A stretch of 64,000 nucleotides of DNA from NCBI RefSeq assembly GCF_005503145.1, contig NZ_SCNV01000044.1, positions 1 through 64,000 on the forward strand, in the 5' to 3' direction. The notes below the pieces were generated by a model. The model was given only the letters and a program-made list of their open reading frames with translations, was not told the origin of the DNA and ran no database searches. A program made the translations under genes and the position numbers. This stretch comes from Burkholderia sp. 4M9327F10. Lineage in GTDB: Bacteria; Pseudomonadota; Gammaproteobacteria; Burkholderiales; Burkholderiaceae. This document shows, one piece after another, positions 54,454 through 64,000 of this stretch (its first letter is position 1; each line of letters opens with the position of its first letter).

Positions 54454-55714
54454 TCGCACATTGAAATCGGCCCAGATTGCAAGCCTGCTGGTATCCACAA
54501 GCTGCGGTACCGGCTTTCTCCTTGGCACCGGCGAACTCGCACTCCATGAAGGAATGGTCGGCTGTCTCTATGCGATCGCCAGCGCCTTGGGCCTGGTTGT
54601 GCTCGCTGCATGTGCACGTGGCCTTTCGATAACGCGGAAATCCATCTGGACGAGGCTTGACCAGATCTACGGCACCTCAGTTGGCCGCGCAGTGGCCCTG
54701 CTCTCCCTTGTCTGGATGACCGGCGTACTCGCTGCACAGATCCGGGGTGGAACAGCGACACTCACCCTGGCCGGCATCGGTTCGACGTCCGCACTCCTGC
54801 TCGTCGATGTCCTATTGATCTGTCTTTCGACATTGCAACTGTCGTGGCTTGCCGCAGGGTTCGCGATCTGCATGTTCGCATGCAACGTCGTGCTCGTGCG
54901 CACGTTGTTCCTGACCGGTGGACTCGACGTGTGGCTGCACGCCCCCATCCAGTTTCTGAATGGACTTCAGGGCACAACGCTGGACCATACAGGGTTCACG
55001 GTCGCGTCGGTCGTGCTCATGGTCATCTGTGGCGCAGATTATCAGCAGTTCGTGCTAGCGGCGCGCACGCCGGCGATGGCGCGAAATGGTTGTCTCCTCG
55101 CGGCAGGGTGCGTTTTCCTGATCGGCTTCCTGCCAGCGTCCGCAGTCGTCGCAGCTTCCCCAGCCTGGCATCTGCAGCATCTCGTCGACCCTGTTCAGGT
55201 CATTCCGGTTGTGCTGATACACACACTCTCCGGACCTTCAGCGAATACGGCGAGGACGCTCGTCATTGTCGTATTGCTCACAACCGCACTCGGTGCCGGC
55301 TGTTCAATACTTCGGGCGATGACCGATGCCACGGCCTCCCTTGGCCCGCGCTCCTCCGCACGGCCAATCTGGTCGCGCGTCGTGCCGATCGCCCTCGGCA
55401 CGATCGTCTCCATTCGCGGCCAGAGCCTGGTCGACATGATGATCGATCTCAACATGGTCTACATTACCGCCGTCGGGCCACTCGTGGGATTTGCATTGCT
55501 CAACCGCCGCATTTCCGACAGGTGGGCCAACGCGACATTGGCGATCGGATGCAGCATGGCAATCGCGATCTACTTCGTGAAGTGGACAGGGCTGACGACA
55601 ATCCCGGAAACCAATCCGCTGACCGTTTACTTTCTTCCTTTACTCCTGATTTCCATACTGCTTTGGCGCCGTTCAACTGTCTGCCGGGGAAACGAGCGAA
55701 TCACGGACTCCTGA
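54446..55714 (+). CDS. Polytopic permease (SSS/APC-like)
   Basis: The 422-residue protein has about 11-12 hydrophobic segments. The N-terminus (STSCGTGFLLGTGELALHEG) recalls sodium-solute symporters, though no clear sodium-site motif is seen. It starts eight bases inside the desaturase gene and so is coupled to it. It probably imports the desaturase substrate or exports its product. The exact transporter family is uncertain. Confidence 0.65.
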   Translation: MSDRTLKSAQIASLLVSTSCGTGFLLGTGELALHEGMVGCLYAIASALGLVVLAACARGLSITRKSIWTRLDQIYGTSVGRAVALLSLVWMTGVLAAQIRGGTATLTLAGIGSTSALLLVDVLLICLSTLQLSWLAAGFAICMFACNVVLVRTLFLTGGLDVWLHAPIQFLNGLQGTTLDHTGFTVASVVLMVICGADYQQFVLAARTPAMARNGCLLAAGCVFLIGFLPASAVVAASPAWHLQHLVDPVQVIPVVLIHTLSGPSANTARTLVIVVLLTTALGAGCSILRAMTDATASLGPRSSARPIWSRVVPIALGTIVSIRGQSLVDMMIDLNMVYITAVGPLVGFALLNRRISDRWANATLAIGCSMAIAIYFVKWTGLTTIPETNPLTVYFLPLLLISILLWRRSTVCRGNERITDS

Positions 55715-56570
55715 AGGTCAGTTGGATTGCGCTCGGCCAACACGATGCGTGCTATTCCAGTCTGCCATCACGCAAGCCTGGTTCATGTCGGATTCCGACC
55801 GCCTTGAAGATCCAATCGCCTGTCGTCAGCACTAGCAAAGACACCGTCGGTCGATGCGTCAGCGATCTGCCCAGCGGGTAGCATGCACACTGAAGTCCCA
55901 TGGGAGAGCATAGGGGATATTTGTCTGAATAAGCTCGAGCGCTTCGCTGCACATCAGAGCGATGCTCCACAAAACGCGAGACTTCTTCCTGACCAAGACT
56001 GATGCCGTCGAACTGACGGTCACGCTGCAAGAGCATCCAATGCCGGCAGCTTAGCCTGGCCTCTCCGTGTGCGCTACCGAATTCCGGCGTGCGCACCTGC
56101 GAAGCGCGCCGACGGACGCAAAGACTACCTGTCTCTATCCGAACTCGTATCGCGTGCTGGACACCACCAAAGAAAAAGACTTCGACATGCGATCGTTCTC
56201 GATCGTGAAGGCGATACCGCGGAGCTCTCGGGAGCCAGTTTGCTGCTCCTCCTAGACGGAGAACTCCTAGTCCCAGTCATAGAAGCGTCCCCTTGAACGG
56301 CCTAACTCGCCAACAAGTGTTTCAGCTGCACAGAGCAAGCTGTCAGTACATCAATGGCTACCGTATGCGGCATCGCAACGCCTTGCTACGTGCTCCACTG
56401 AACGGATGCCGCAGAAATTGCCAGAAGCAACTATGTTTCTCTTCTCGCTCCACTCTCACTCATGGTTGCGTTAGCACCTCTGCCTCATATCAATGCAACA
56501 TCCGGGGAGTTCAACCAGTTGCCAGCGTCGCGCAGCCGAACGACCTCCCACACTTAGTCCTCTACAGCTC
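55715..56570. other. Low-confidence interval with two possible small genes
   Basis: Two frames here look more protein-like than random but are not recognised. One is on the minus strand at 55752-56096, with RHWMLLQRDRQFDGISLGQE and DGDWIFK-like ends (seen as TTGDWIFKAVGIRHEPG). The other is on the plus strand at 56069-56296, with SGASLLLLLDGELLVPVIE. Neither has a strong ribosome site. They may be relics of mobile-element genes. Nothing else is seen. Confidence 0.3.
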
Positions 56571-57473
56571 TCACATCAGCTCTTCAGGTGATTGAATTAA
56601 TGCCTGACGTGCATATTGCATCACAATTTCGCTGATCCGCTTTGCATTGGGTGGCGCATTCTCCCAATGATGCCAATACAGATTGACGAAAACTCTGCTG
56701 CGCGGTGCTAGGGCGACTAGCTCACCTGAGTCAATAAGCGGCTGAACCTGCATGGACGGTACCAGACCATATCCCACGCCAGCCCGAACCGCCATTAGCA
56801 ACGCCACAGGAGACGGAAAATAATGCACTGCATAGCCTCTTACAGGAAATCCAAGGAGCCTCTCAAGGAATTCCGCATGTAAGCCGTCCTTGCGATTAAA
56901 AAGCACGGCAGGTGCAACTAGGATATCGTGCAGATTGAGCCCTTGAGAAAAATGTGCCTCACAAAATGATGGTGTAGCCACGCACTCGTACTCCATCGCA
57001 CCAATAGTCTCCGCCACAAATCCAGTTGGTGCGTTGCTTGCCGTGGAAACACCGCCAATCGCTTCGCCGCGTATTAACACTGGCAGGGTGAAATCCTGAT
57101 CGTCAACTATGAGTTCAAGTGCAAAGTTCTCCTTGGCAATCGTACAGGCAACCGGTTCAAACCAAGTTGCCAGCGAGTCTGCATTGACCGCGACCGCGAT
57201 ATTCGTTCGCCCGTTGGTATCGGGCTTGATTTGATTTAGCGTGTCTGCTTCCATCAGCTTGAGGGTCCGGACGTGTCGAAGGACTGCTTCGCCCGCAGGC
57301 GTCGGCACGTTTCCATCGCGCACTAGCACCGGCGTCCCCAAGGCTTGCTCTAACGCGATGATTCGTTGCGAAACTGCCCCCCGAGTGACATGCAACGCTT
57401 TGGCAGCGCTATCGAATTTTCGCAACTCCACTACAACCGAGAATGTTTCCAGCTGCTGTCGATCGAAGATCAT
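56571..57473 (-). CDS. LysR-family regulator, ArgP/LysG-like
   Basis: The 300-residue protein has a LysR HTH (FDSAAKALHVTRGAVSQRI) and a C-terminal effector domain. The sequence FDRQQLETFSVVVELRKFD with LMEADTLNQI is characteristic of the ArgP/IciA branch. That branch senses lysine or arginine and often controls a LysE-type exporter, and no such gene is adjacent. The start MIFDRQQ at 57473 matches the family; a longer ATG at 57494 is possible. The gene converges on the desaturase-permease pair. Confidence 0.85.
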   Translation of the reverse strand: MIFDRQQLETFSVVVELRKFDSAAKALHVTRGAVSQRIIALEQALGTPVLVRDGNVPTPAGEAVLRHVRTLKLMEADTLNQIKPDTNGRTNIAVAVNADSLATWFEPVACTIAKENFALELIVDDQDFTLPVLIRGEAIGGVSTASNAPTGFVAETIGAMEYECVATPSFCEAHFSQGLNLHDILVAPAVLFNRKDGLHAEFLERLLGFPVRGYAVHYFPSPVALLMAVRAGVGYGLVPSMQVQPLIDSGELVALAPRSRVFVNLYWHHWENAPPNAKRISEIVMQYARQALIQSPEELM

Positions 57474-57603
57474 GATATTAACCACGCCCATCAAAAATCA
57501 CGACCGCATCAGGAAAAAATTTGGCCGTTAAGTAGTCAAATACAGCAATCGAGTCCATCAAACAGAGCACAATAAGCCAGCGTTGGTTTTCTTTGTACCT
57601 CTC

Positions 57604-57684
57604 GCTCCATGGGATCGCGTGTGCGCTAAACGCGCTCGAAGATCCACGGCGCCTTGATCGCCTTCAATACACATCGTCACGAGG
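57604..57684 (-). pseudogene. Thiolase 3'-end remnant
   Basis: On the minus strand LVTMCIEGDQG is followed, after a one-frame slip, by WIFERV and a stop. This matches the end of beta-ketothiolases (TMCIGGGQGIAAIFERI in the intact gene at 58832). The bases after the stop also match those after the thiolase end at 63958. Nothing else of that thiolase copy is present. Confidence 0.75.
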
Positions 57685-57735
57685 TCTTAGCGACGGTTGA
57701 TTTGTTGCATCTCCTGCATAGCCTTCGTAGATCTC

Positions 57736-57861
57736 CTAAGCGCGCAGGTGCGCCTTGACGGTCATCGGATAATACGTTCCACCCTTGACCGTCATATCGT
57801 TGGCAATAGTGATGCGCCCTCTACTTTCAATGCGCCCGATCCCAGCAATTGTCCACCCGCG
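57736..57861 (-). pseudogene. Acyl-CoA carboxylase carboxyltransferase fragment
   Basis: About 40 codons read GIGRIESRGRITIANDMTVK and then GGTYYPMTVKAHLRA. This matches the conserved GIGRV...ANDATVKGGTYYPMTVKKHLRA segment of methylcrotonyl-/propionyl-CoA carboxylase beta subunits. A stop follows and no other part of the gene is seen. It indicates a lost leucine- or odd-chain-acid degradation locus. Confidence 0.75.
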
Positions 57862-58465
57862 GTAGCAATCACGATCCCACGCAACGTGCGTCTCGAAAAA
57901 CTTTTTGAGACCAAATGCGCCGCCTCGGTGGTTATATTTGCACCACACAAAATGCGCGACAGTCAAATCGAGCCTCCGCAGGTACCTAACCAGAAAGAAG
58001 AACGAGACCCTCGGTCAACCGTTAGCCATCGCTAGCAAACGGCGCATGCCAGTCCATCCAGTCATAGTGAGAGTTCATCGTAGCCCACGACCAAGTCGAG
58101 ACTGGACGGGACGCCTCCTCACTCCTGTCGCTCTGCAATCGGGCTTGCATCCGCCCGCTTGCCTCATGATCGTCATCACACAACTGTCTTTCGCTCGCTA
58201 TATGTTCCATACAAGTTCAGTCTTAACGTTATTGACAGCCCGCATCCCTCGTTTGCAGCGTAGCAACGGACTGAGTGCGTTTCGAGACGCTCAATATGAG
58301 CGTCCAAACGCGATACAGCAAAGATGGGGTCAAAGAGATAGGCATTGATTTCAAAAAGTTTTTTTATAACCCCGCAGATGCGAGAGTTCCAGTACTGAAC
58401 GCACTGATTCCAATTCTGCTCGAGGTCATGACGCAACTGAGCCGCAAGCGCAAGGACGGGTCCAC

Positions 58466-58693
58466 TCAGTGCTTCTGAGCAAACATTGCGAACACCGCTT
58501 CGGCTGGCAAAAGACCGCAATAGTAATAGTCTTTGAGCAGCAGAATAGTCGCTTCGTCTGCATCGTATGACGGCACGATAAAGCGTGCTGCAATGGCTGA
58601 CTGATGCCATTCACGGACCCAGTCATCCAGTGTTCCGATTGGTAACGGATGATCACAGGCATGCGAGGCAAGGTGTATCTTTTGGAGCTTCAT
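58466..58693 (-). CDS. Hypothetical small protein (75 aa) downstream of bktB
   Basis: Not recognised. The ATG at 58693 has AGGAAAAGCGG upstream. The product contains WVREWHQSAIAARFIVPSYD and EATILLLKDYYYCGLLPAEA, is acidic and mostly helical, and has no signal peptide. It lies 138 bases after bktB on the same strand, in a region with gene relics, so it could be a fragment. A plus-strand frame at 58296-58478 overlaps it in part and is less likely. Confidence 0.35.
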   Translation of the reverse strand: MKLQKIHLASHACDHPLPIGTLDDWVREWHQSAIAARFIVPSYDADEATILLLKDYYYCGLLPAEAVFAMFAQKH

Positions 58694-58831
58694 TCCGCTT
58701 TTCCTAACGATTGCGCGCTGAGCGTTGGTGCTTCTCAGTGCGTCTTCCAAAGAAATTCCCGTGTGACACGACGGCGACTGCCGTCGACGGCTGGGCGCCG
58801 TACCAATGACAGTCATGTTTCGCAACTCCAA

Positions 58832-60016
<1,185 letters not shown>

Positions 60017-60821
60017 CGCTTTGCTCCTCTGATTTGTCTGTATGGATGTCACGCGGCGCTTTCGCCCACCTCAAGTGACATTGCCGGGCCAACGGTTTTT
60101 ATAGTTTCCCGTCTCGCTTGGAGTTGAGCGGGAAAGATTGCAAGGATGTATCAAACGCTAGAGTTCATGTCGAGCATCGTGCGCTCGCATTAGAAGTCAG
60201 AGAAAAATCAACTACACGACACAACTTTCAGCACGATCTCCAAGGCGTCTTTGAAGACGAAAAATATGCCATATGCGAAGACGACGGCCGCCGCAAGCAG
60301 ACGTACGAGCCCGAAAAAATCCGTGGGCCTCCAGCGGCATACCGCCTTTAAGAATCTGCCTGTTATTTTCTCGCGCTCCAAGTTGCACCTCAATTACGAG
60401 CGAGCCTTTGCCTGCCCAAACGGAGCTGACGTTGGCTGTTGCTTCGGCGCCAGCCTGGATGTGCGGAAAACGGAACACCGTCGTCACCGGTCAGCATGTA
60501 AGCGGTGACGGGCGGATTGATCCACTTGCAATTGCGTCAGATCTGACGGACCGAGTTTGTTCAGGTAAGGCAAGCAAGATCCAAAAAAAATTCATTCAAG
60601 AATTCGTCCTTAGGTGGATATTAGCGACACGACCTACGTCACGCAACCGCAATGCCAATCTCGATGATCTCCAGAGTTAGCAAGGCTGTCACGTAATAGC
60701 GCTATGTACAGGAATCCTTCAACGTAAAGTCTATTTGCGTCAAAAAATGAAACGGATGAATGAATCCTTTTCTTGCCCGGTCCAAACGGACCCCTATGAA
60801 GGGGACTGAGGACAAGTCGAT
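60017..60821. other. Spacer with probable gene debris
   Basis: No intact gene is seen in these 805 bases. On the minus strand two overlapping frames at 60208-60487 look like one frameshifted membrane-protein relic (ILKGGMPLEAHGFF in one frame, FGLVRLLAAAVVFAYGIFFV in the other). The rest shows nothing I can support apart from the expected bktB promoter. Confidence 0.35.
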
Positions 60822-61097
60822 TTACGGCTCCCCGTGTTGATCTGGTGGGTTGAGTTCTGGGACAAATTCCGGGACCCGCATAACTGGCCTTTCGGGTTCG
60901 GGCGGATAGATGCACCATCTTCCATCACGGTGACGATAAAAGAACATAGCCAACGGGCCGGCTCCGTTATCTGCGACGACACAGACGTAACGTCCGCTTC
61001 TCGATCGTCCGTAGTGGCTAACTCGAAATCCCCTCGTAGGGTCCGGCGCCAACCAATCCTGAACCATCGTCCTTAGCGACCTTCCTGTACTCGCCAT
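60822..61097 (-). CDS. Hypothetical protein (91 aa)
   Basis: The product has a regular beta-rich pattern (GRYVCVVADNGAGPLAMFFY, DGRWCIYPP) and looks like a genuine small cytosolic protein. Similar short proteins of unknown function are common in Burkholderia accessory regions, in my recollection. The ATG at 61097 follows a GGAGAAGGGG stretch, and an ATG 12 bases earlier is also possible. It lies about 155 bases downstream of the P450 gene on the same strand. Confidence 0.5.
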   Translation of the reverse strand: MASTGRSLRTMVQDWLAPDPTRGFRVSHYGRSRSGRYVCVVADNGAGPLAMFFYRHRDGRWCIYPPEPERPVMRVPEFVPELNPPDQHGEP

Positions 61098-61253
61098 CCC
61101 CTTCTCCATACTCTCGATACAAGTGTCCCAGCAATCGCCTAGATCGGGGAATCAATTCTTTTCTGATCCGTTCAATGTGCATTGCCCGTATCGTCGTTGC
61201 CGCTCTGATCGACTGTACGATCTGCGCTGAGAATCTCATACTCAGCTATTTCA

Positions 61254-62510
61254 CTATCTCGCCTGTACGTTTGAATGCGCATGGTCAGTGGGTGATTGAA
61301 TAACCATCAGCTCCGACAATCCACGATAGACCGGATTCCGATTCCAGACCGTTCCCGTTTGCGCCAACCGCAATCCCGGCCATTGGCGCAAGACACTATT
61401 AATGACGATTTCCCCTTCTGCGAGAGCCAGCCCGGCACCAATGCAGACGTGCGGCCCAGAACCAAATGCGAGGAGTTGGCCCGGTTTCCTCGAGATGTCG
61501 AGTCGCTGCGGATTCTGGTATCGACGGGGGTCCCTGTTTGCCGAACCGATTAAACCAATAACCAGATCACCCCGGCGACAGTCTTGACCATGCAACGACA
61601 TATCTACGGCCAGGCGTCGCGCCGTATACTGCACGGGACTATCGAAGCGCAGCAGTTCTCTAACTGCAGCAGACACGCGACGTGGCTCCTCGCGTAGCAA
61701 TTCCCAAATCTCGCTATAAGCGAGCAGATGATAGAGACTGTTGGCAAGGAAGTGCCGGGAAGTCTCATGTCCAGCAAAGAGAAGCATCGCGCATTGCGCG
61801 AGTACCTCAGTCCCGCCGGCTATTCTTCCGTCCCTGCTGGCCACGACAAGATGGTCGACCAGATTGTTCGCAGGCGAATCCCATTGCGCTATTCGCCCCT
61901 CGAAGTAACGACTCATCGCTAGCAGGCTTGCTCTTGCCCGCCGAGCCTGAGCCATTGTCGGCTTCGGCGCACCAATGAACTCAGCAAGATCGTTTGACCA
62001 TGCAATAAAGTCGTTCATGTCTCGCGCGTCGACGCCCATCATGCCCGCGATGACGAGCGCGGGAAGTGGACGCGCGACACGCTCCACGAAGTCGAATGCA
62101 TTTCGCGAGTCAATGCCGTCGATGAGCTCCTCGACTTGTGACGCAATCAACGATCGCGCGTGACCCATCACCTCTCCCCGAAACCCTGCGTTGAGCACTT
62201 CGCGCATCCGCTGATGGTCCGGCGCATCCAAAAATAACATCGCTCTGGAAAACAATCGCTGGAAATCCTGCAACTCATTCTTCGCATCGCTTCCGAGTCC
62301 GGTAATCCAGCGCCCTGTCCGTCGAGCAGAGAACCTTGGGTCGCGCAGCATTGCCTCCACGTCTTCATAGCGTGTCAGTATCCATCCGCCGCCGTAGAAT
62401 TCACCACTCCAAAAGATGGGAGTTGCCTCACGGAGCGCATCATAGATCGCATACGGATCTGCGAAAAATGCTTCATTGGTGAACCGCGGCCGCCAGTCCG
62501 ATGAGTTCAT
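61254..62510 (-). CDS. Cytochrome P450 coupled to bioB
   Basis: The 418-residue soluble class I bacterial P450 has the I-helix oxygen motif AGHETS (246-251), the ExxR pair E285/R288 and heme-ligand Cys356 in FGSGPHVCIGAG. Its ATG overlaps the bioB stop (ATGA), so both proteins are translated together. General layout recalls BioI (CYP107H), which makes pimeloyl chains for biotin by C-C cleavage of acyl-ACP in Bacillus. That role here is inferred from the neighbour only. No ferredoxin or reductase gene is adjacent. Confidence 0.9.
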   Translation of the reverse strand: MNSSDWRPRFTNEAFFADPYAIYDALREATPIFWSGEFYGGGWILTRYEDVEAMLRDPRFSARRTGRWITGLGSDAKNELQDFQRLFSRAMLFLDAPDHQRMREVLNAGFRGEVMGHARSLIASQVEELIDGIDSRNAFDFVERVARPLPALVIAGMMGVDARDMNDFIAWSNDLAEFIGAPKPTMAQARRARASLLAMSRYFEGRIAQWDSPANNLVDHLVVASRDGRIAGGTEVLAQCAMLLFAGHETSRHFLANSLYHLLAYSEIWELLREEPRRVSAAVRELLRFDSPVQYTARRLAVDMSLHGQDCRRGDLVIGLIGSANRDPRRYQNPQRLDISRKPGQLLAFGSGPHVCIGAGLALAEGEIVINSVLRQWPGLRLAQTGTVWNRNPVYRGLSELMVIQSPTDHAHSNVQAR

Positions 62511-63499
62511 TTTTGCGTCCTCATTCCAAGCCGCGTCAGGAGGTCCTGATCACGTGTTACCTGAGGATTGTCGGTGGTCAGGAGCTTATCGCCATAGAAG
62601 ATCGAATTGGCTCCAGCAAGAAAGCAAAGCGCCTGCGACGAGTCGTCCATTTGCTCCCGCCCAGCCGAAAGGCGCACCATCGCCTTGGGCATTGTGATCC
62701 GCGCCACCGCAATTGTGCGTACGAACTCGAACCGGTCGATAGCCTCAATGCCGGCTAACGGGGTGCCCTCGACCTGGACCAGGTTATTGATTGGCACTGA
62801 TTCCGGGTATGGCTCGAGATTCGCCAATTGAGCAATGAGTCCGGCACGCTGCGTCCGCCCCTCACCTAACCCGACAATTCCTCCGCAGCAGACACGGAGG
62901 CCGGCTTCACGTACCTTTTCCAGCGTCTCGAGTCGGTCCTGGTATGTGCGCGTGCTGATGACGCGTCCGTAGAATTCCGGCGCGGTATCAATGTTGTGAT
63001 TGTAGTAATCCAACCCTGCGTCTTTCAGTGCATGCGCCTGGCCCATGTCGAGCATGCCGAGTGTCATGCACGTCTCCATCCCGAGTGCCTTCACGCCGCG
63101 AACCATCTCGCTTACGCGCTCGATGTCACGCTGCTTCGGACTGCGCCATGCAGCACCCATACAAAAACGTGTTGCACCCTGGGCCTTGGCTGATTTTGCG
63201 GCGTCAAGCACCTGTTCCAGTGGCAACAGTTTGGTAGCAGCAACGCCTGTGTCGAAATGTGACGACTGGGGGCAATAGCCACAATCCTCCGCACAACCGC
63301 CAGTCTTTATCGACAGAAGTGTAGAAAGCTGAACTTCGTTAGCATCGAAATGCAGTCGATGAATCGCCTGTGCCCGGTACAATAGATCTGTAAAAGGGAG
63401 CGCGTAGAGTGCCTCGATTTCATCTGTGCGCCAACGAGCCTTCGACGAGAAAGCACGTTTTCTCAAGTTCGATGCTGAGATCGTAGTAATTACCGTCAC
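62507..63499 (-). CDS. bioB: Biotin synthase
   Basis: The 330-residue radical-SAM enzyme inserts sulfur into dethiobiotin. The 4Fe-4S site Cys69/Cys73/Cys76 (TGGCAEDCGYCPQS) is intact. So are the 2Fe-2S ligands in FCMGAAW, ETCMTLG and VCCGGIVGLGE, and the Arg in RLSAGRE. AGGAGA six bases upstream supports a GTG start at 63499. An upstream ATG at 63538 is possible. No other bio genes (A, D, F, C) are in the window, so this is probably an extra copy. Confidence 0.92.
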   Translation of the reverse strand: MTVITTISASNLRKRAFSSKARWRTDEIEALYALPFTDLLYRAQAIHRLHFDANEVQLSTLLSIKTGGCAEDCGYCPQSSHFDTGVAATKLLPLEQVLDAAKSAKAQGATRFCMGAAWRSPKQRDIERVSEMVRGVKALGMETCMTLGMLDMGQAHALKDAGLDYYNHNIDTAPEFYGRVISTRTYQDRLETLEKVREAGLRVCCGGIVGLGEGRTQRAGLIAQLANLEPYPESVPINNLVQVEGTPLAGIEAIDRFEFVRTIAVARITMPKAMVRLSAGREQMDDSSQALCFLAGANSIFYGDKLLTTDNPQVTRDQDLLTRLGMRTQK

Positions 63500-63617
63500 G
63501 ATAAGTCTCCTGAGGCAGGCAATTTTGCTACCTGCCATGGTTGGTAATTCTTCAGCGGCAATACTCGTCGCGAATTCGAGAGCACTATCGCGGCGCCAAT
63601 GCCCATCAACAAGCGAG

Positions 63618-63776
63618 CTACAGCTCTGCAACTTCGTCGCTAAAACTCACACCGGGACTGACGCCTAATCGCGCCGCCCGTAACAGCACCGTCGTGGTCG
63701 GGTCGCGAATACCCGGCTGTCGCAAACCTGACAAAATCTGGACCAATGCGATACCCTCACCACTTCTACTGACCAT
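63618..63776 (-). CDS. Possible small protein (52 aa) upstream of bioB
   Basis: An ATG at 63776 opens a 52-codon frame with an in-frame stop a few codons before it and TAGGAGA about 11 bases upstream. The product reads IALVQILSGLRQPGI, VLLRAARLGVSPG and ends in DEVAEL, with no signal peptide. It is not recognised. It lies 118 bases before bioB and may be a small regulatory protein or a relic. Confidence 0.35.
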   Translation of the reverse strand: MVSRSGEGIALVQILSGLRQPGIRDPTTTVLLRAARLGVSPGVSFSDEVAEL

Positions 63777-63823
63777 AAGAAGCTGAATCTCCTACGCCGA
63801 CCTCAGAATTTCCCGTCGAGTCA

Positions 63824-63895
63824 CTATTGCTTCCCCTTGATGGCAGCCAAGGCTGTTCGCAGATGTTCGATCATCGACACAGCGTAGAGCGACAT
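63824..63895 (-). CDS. Possible 23-aa micro-ORF with strong ribosome site
   Basis: AAGGAGGT, a near-perfect Shine-Dalgarno, lies five to six bases before the ATG at 63895. The frame encodes a 23-residue amphipathic peptide (containing MIEHLRTALAAIKGK) ending in TAG. It sits between a thiolase 3' end and the small ORF upstream of bioB. It could be a leader peptide or microprotein. Confidence 0.4.
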   Translation of the reverse strand: MSLYAVSMIEHLRTALAAIKGKQ

Positions 63896-63957
63896 GTGCC
63901 ACCTCCTTGGGCGACGACGATGCATGCGCTCTCTAGTTGCATGGAATCGCGTGTGCG

Positions 63958-64000
63958 TTAAACGCGCTCGAAGATCGCCGCAATGCCTTGACTGCCCACA
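63958..64000 (-). CDS. Thiolase C-terminus (partial, continues beyond window)
   Basis: The last 13 codons before a TAA read VGSQGIAAIFERV, the end of a beta-ketothiolase, with GS in place of the usual GG. The 3' flank matches that of the relic at 57604-57684. Whether a full thiolase lies beyond the right edge cannot be seen. Confidence 0.7.
   Translation of the reverse strand, partial: VGSQGIAAIFERV

Noticed and set aside
61018..61239. 73-codon minus-strand frame just after the P450 gene
   Set aside because: It overlaps the better-supported small gene at 60822-61097, with no clear ribosome site and no recognised family.

Overview
The window looks like a chromosome or megaplasmid segment of a Burkholderia/Paraburkholderia-type betaproteobacterium. 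It has high G+C coding DNA, a beta-ketothiolase that closely resembles the BktB type of Burkholderiaceae, and dense sets of amino-acid and CoA-thioester catabolism genes. No tRNA, rRNA or CRISPR array was seen.

Region 1 (1-14.9 kb) is ordinary accessory metabolism, nearly all on the minus strand. It starts with a CoA-transferase subunit, a Baeyer-Villiger-type flavin monooxygenase, an MFS transporter and a LysR regulator. After a decayed stretch (TetR remnant, truncated Cys/Met PLP lyase) comes an amino-acid-type catabolic cluster: aldehyde dehydrogenase, Lrp/AsnC regulator, PhzF-like isomerase, a leaderless solute-binding protein, a fumarylacetoacetase-family hydrolase and a class I aminotransferase. 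A divergent MocR regulator faces the aminotransferase across two 10-bp direct repeats.

Region 2 (about 14.9-52.7 kb) is a decayed or rearranged integrative conjugative element. Its left end has an integrase C-terminal fragment joined to a ParB-like gene that lacks its N-terminus, followed by a TraK/TraL/TraM-like set. A frameshifted gene resembling PRTase-CE conflict proteins follows. Next is cargo for uptake and breakdown of an amino acid or amine: an ABC importer, two class III aminotransferases, an aldehyde dehydrogenase and an RpiR regulator. Porin, IS66 and SDR fragments mark decay. The right half is a continuous minus-strand transfer block: upstream hypothetical, AlpA, small HTH protein, TrbM-like, VirB1-B4, B6, B5, B7-B11, a two-part VirD4 coupling protein, a primase, an LPD7 protein, a MobC-like protein and a MOB-P relaxase. 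Nearly all genes overlap or abut. No intact integrase is present.

Region 3 (52.7-64 kb) is accessory lipid/CoA metabolism. It holds an ACT-domain protein, a coupled membrane desaturase and permease, an ArgP-like regulator, a gene graveyard (thiolase and acyl-CoA carboxylase 3' remnants), an intact bktB, and a tightly coupled bioB-cytochrome P450 pair preceded by two very small ORFs. Thiolase 3' ends occur at 57.6, 58.8 and 63.96 kb, which suggests duplication.

The most notable items are the bioB-P450 operon with upstream micro-ORFs, the split coupling protein, the VirB4 with an altered Walker B, the BVMO with its fingerprint His replaced by Phe, and the frameshifted PRTase-CE-like relic at the boundary between tra genes and cargo.
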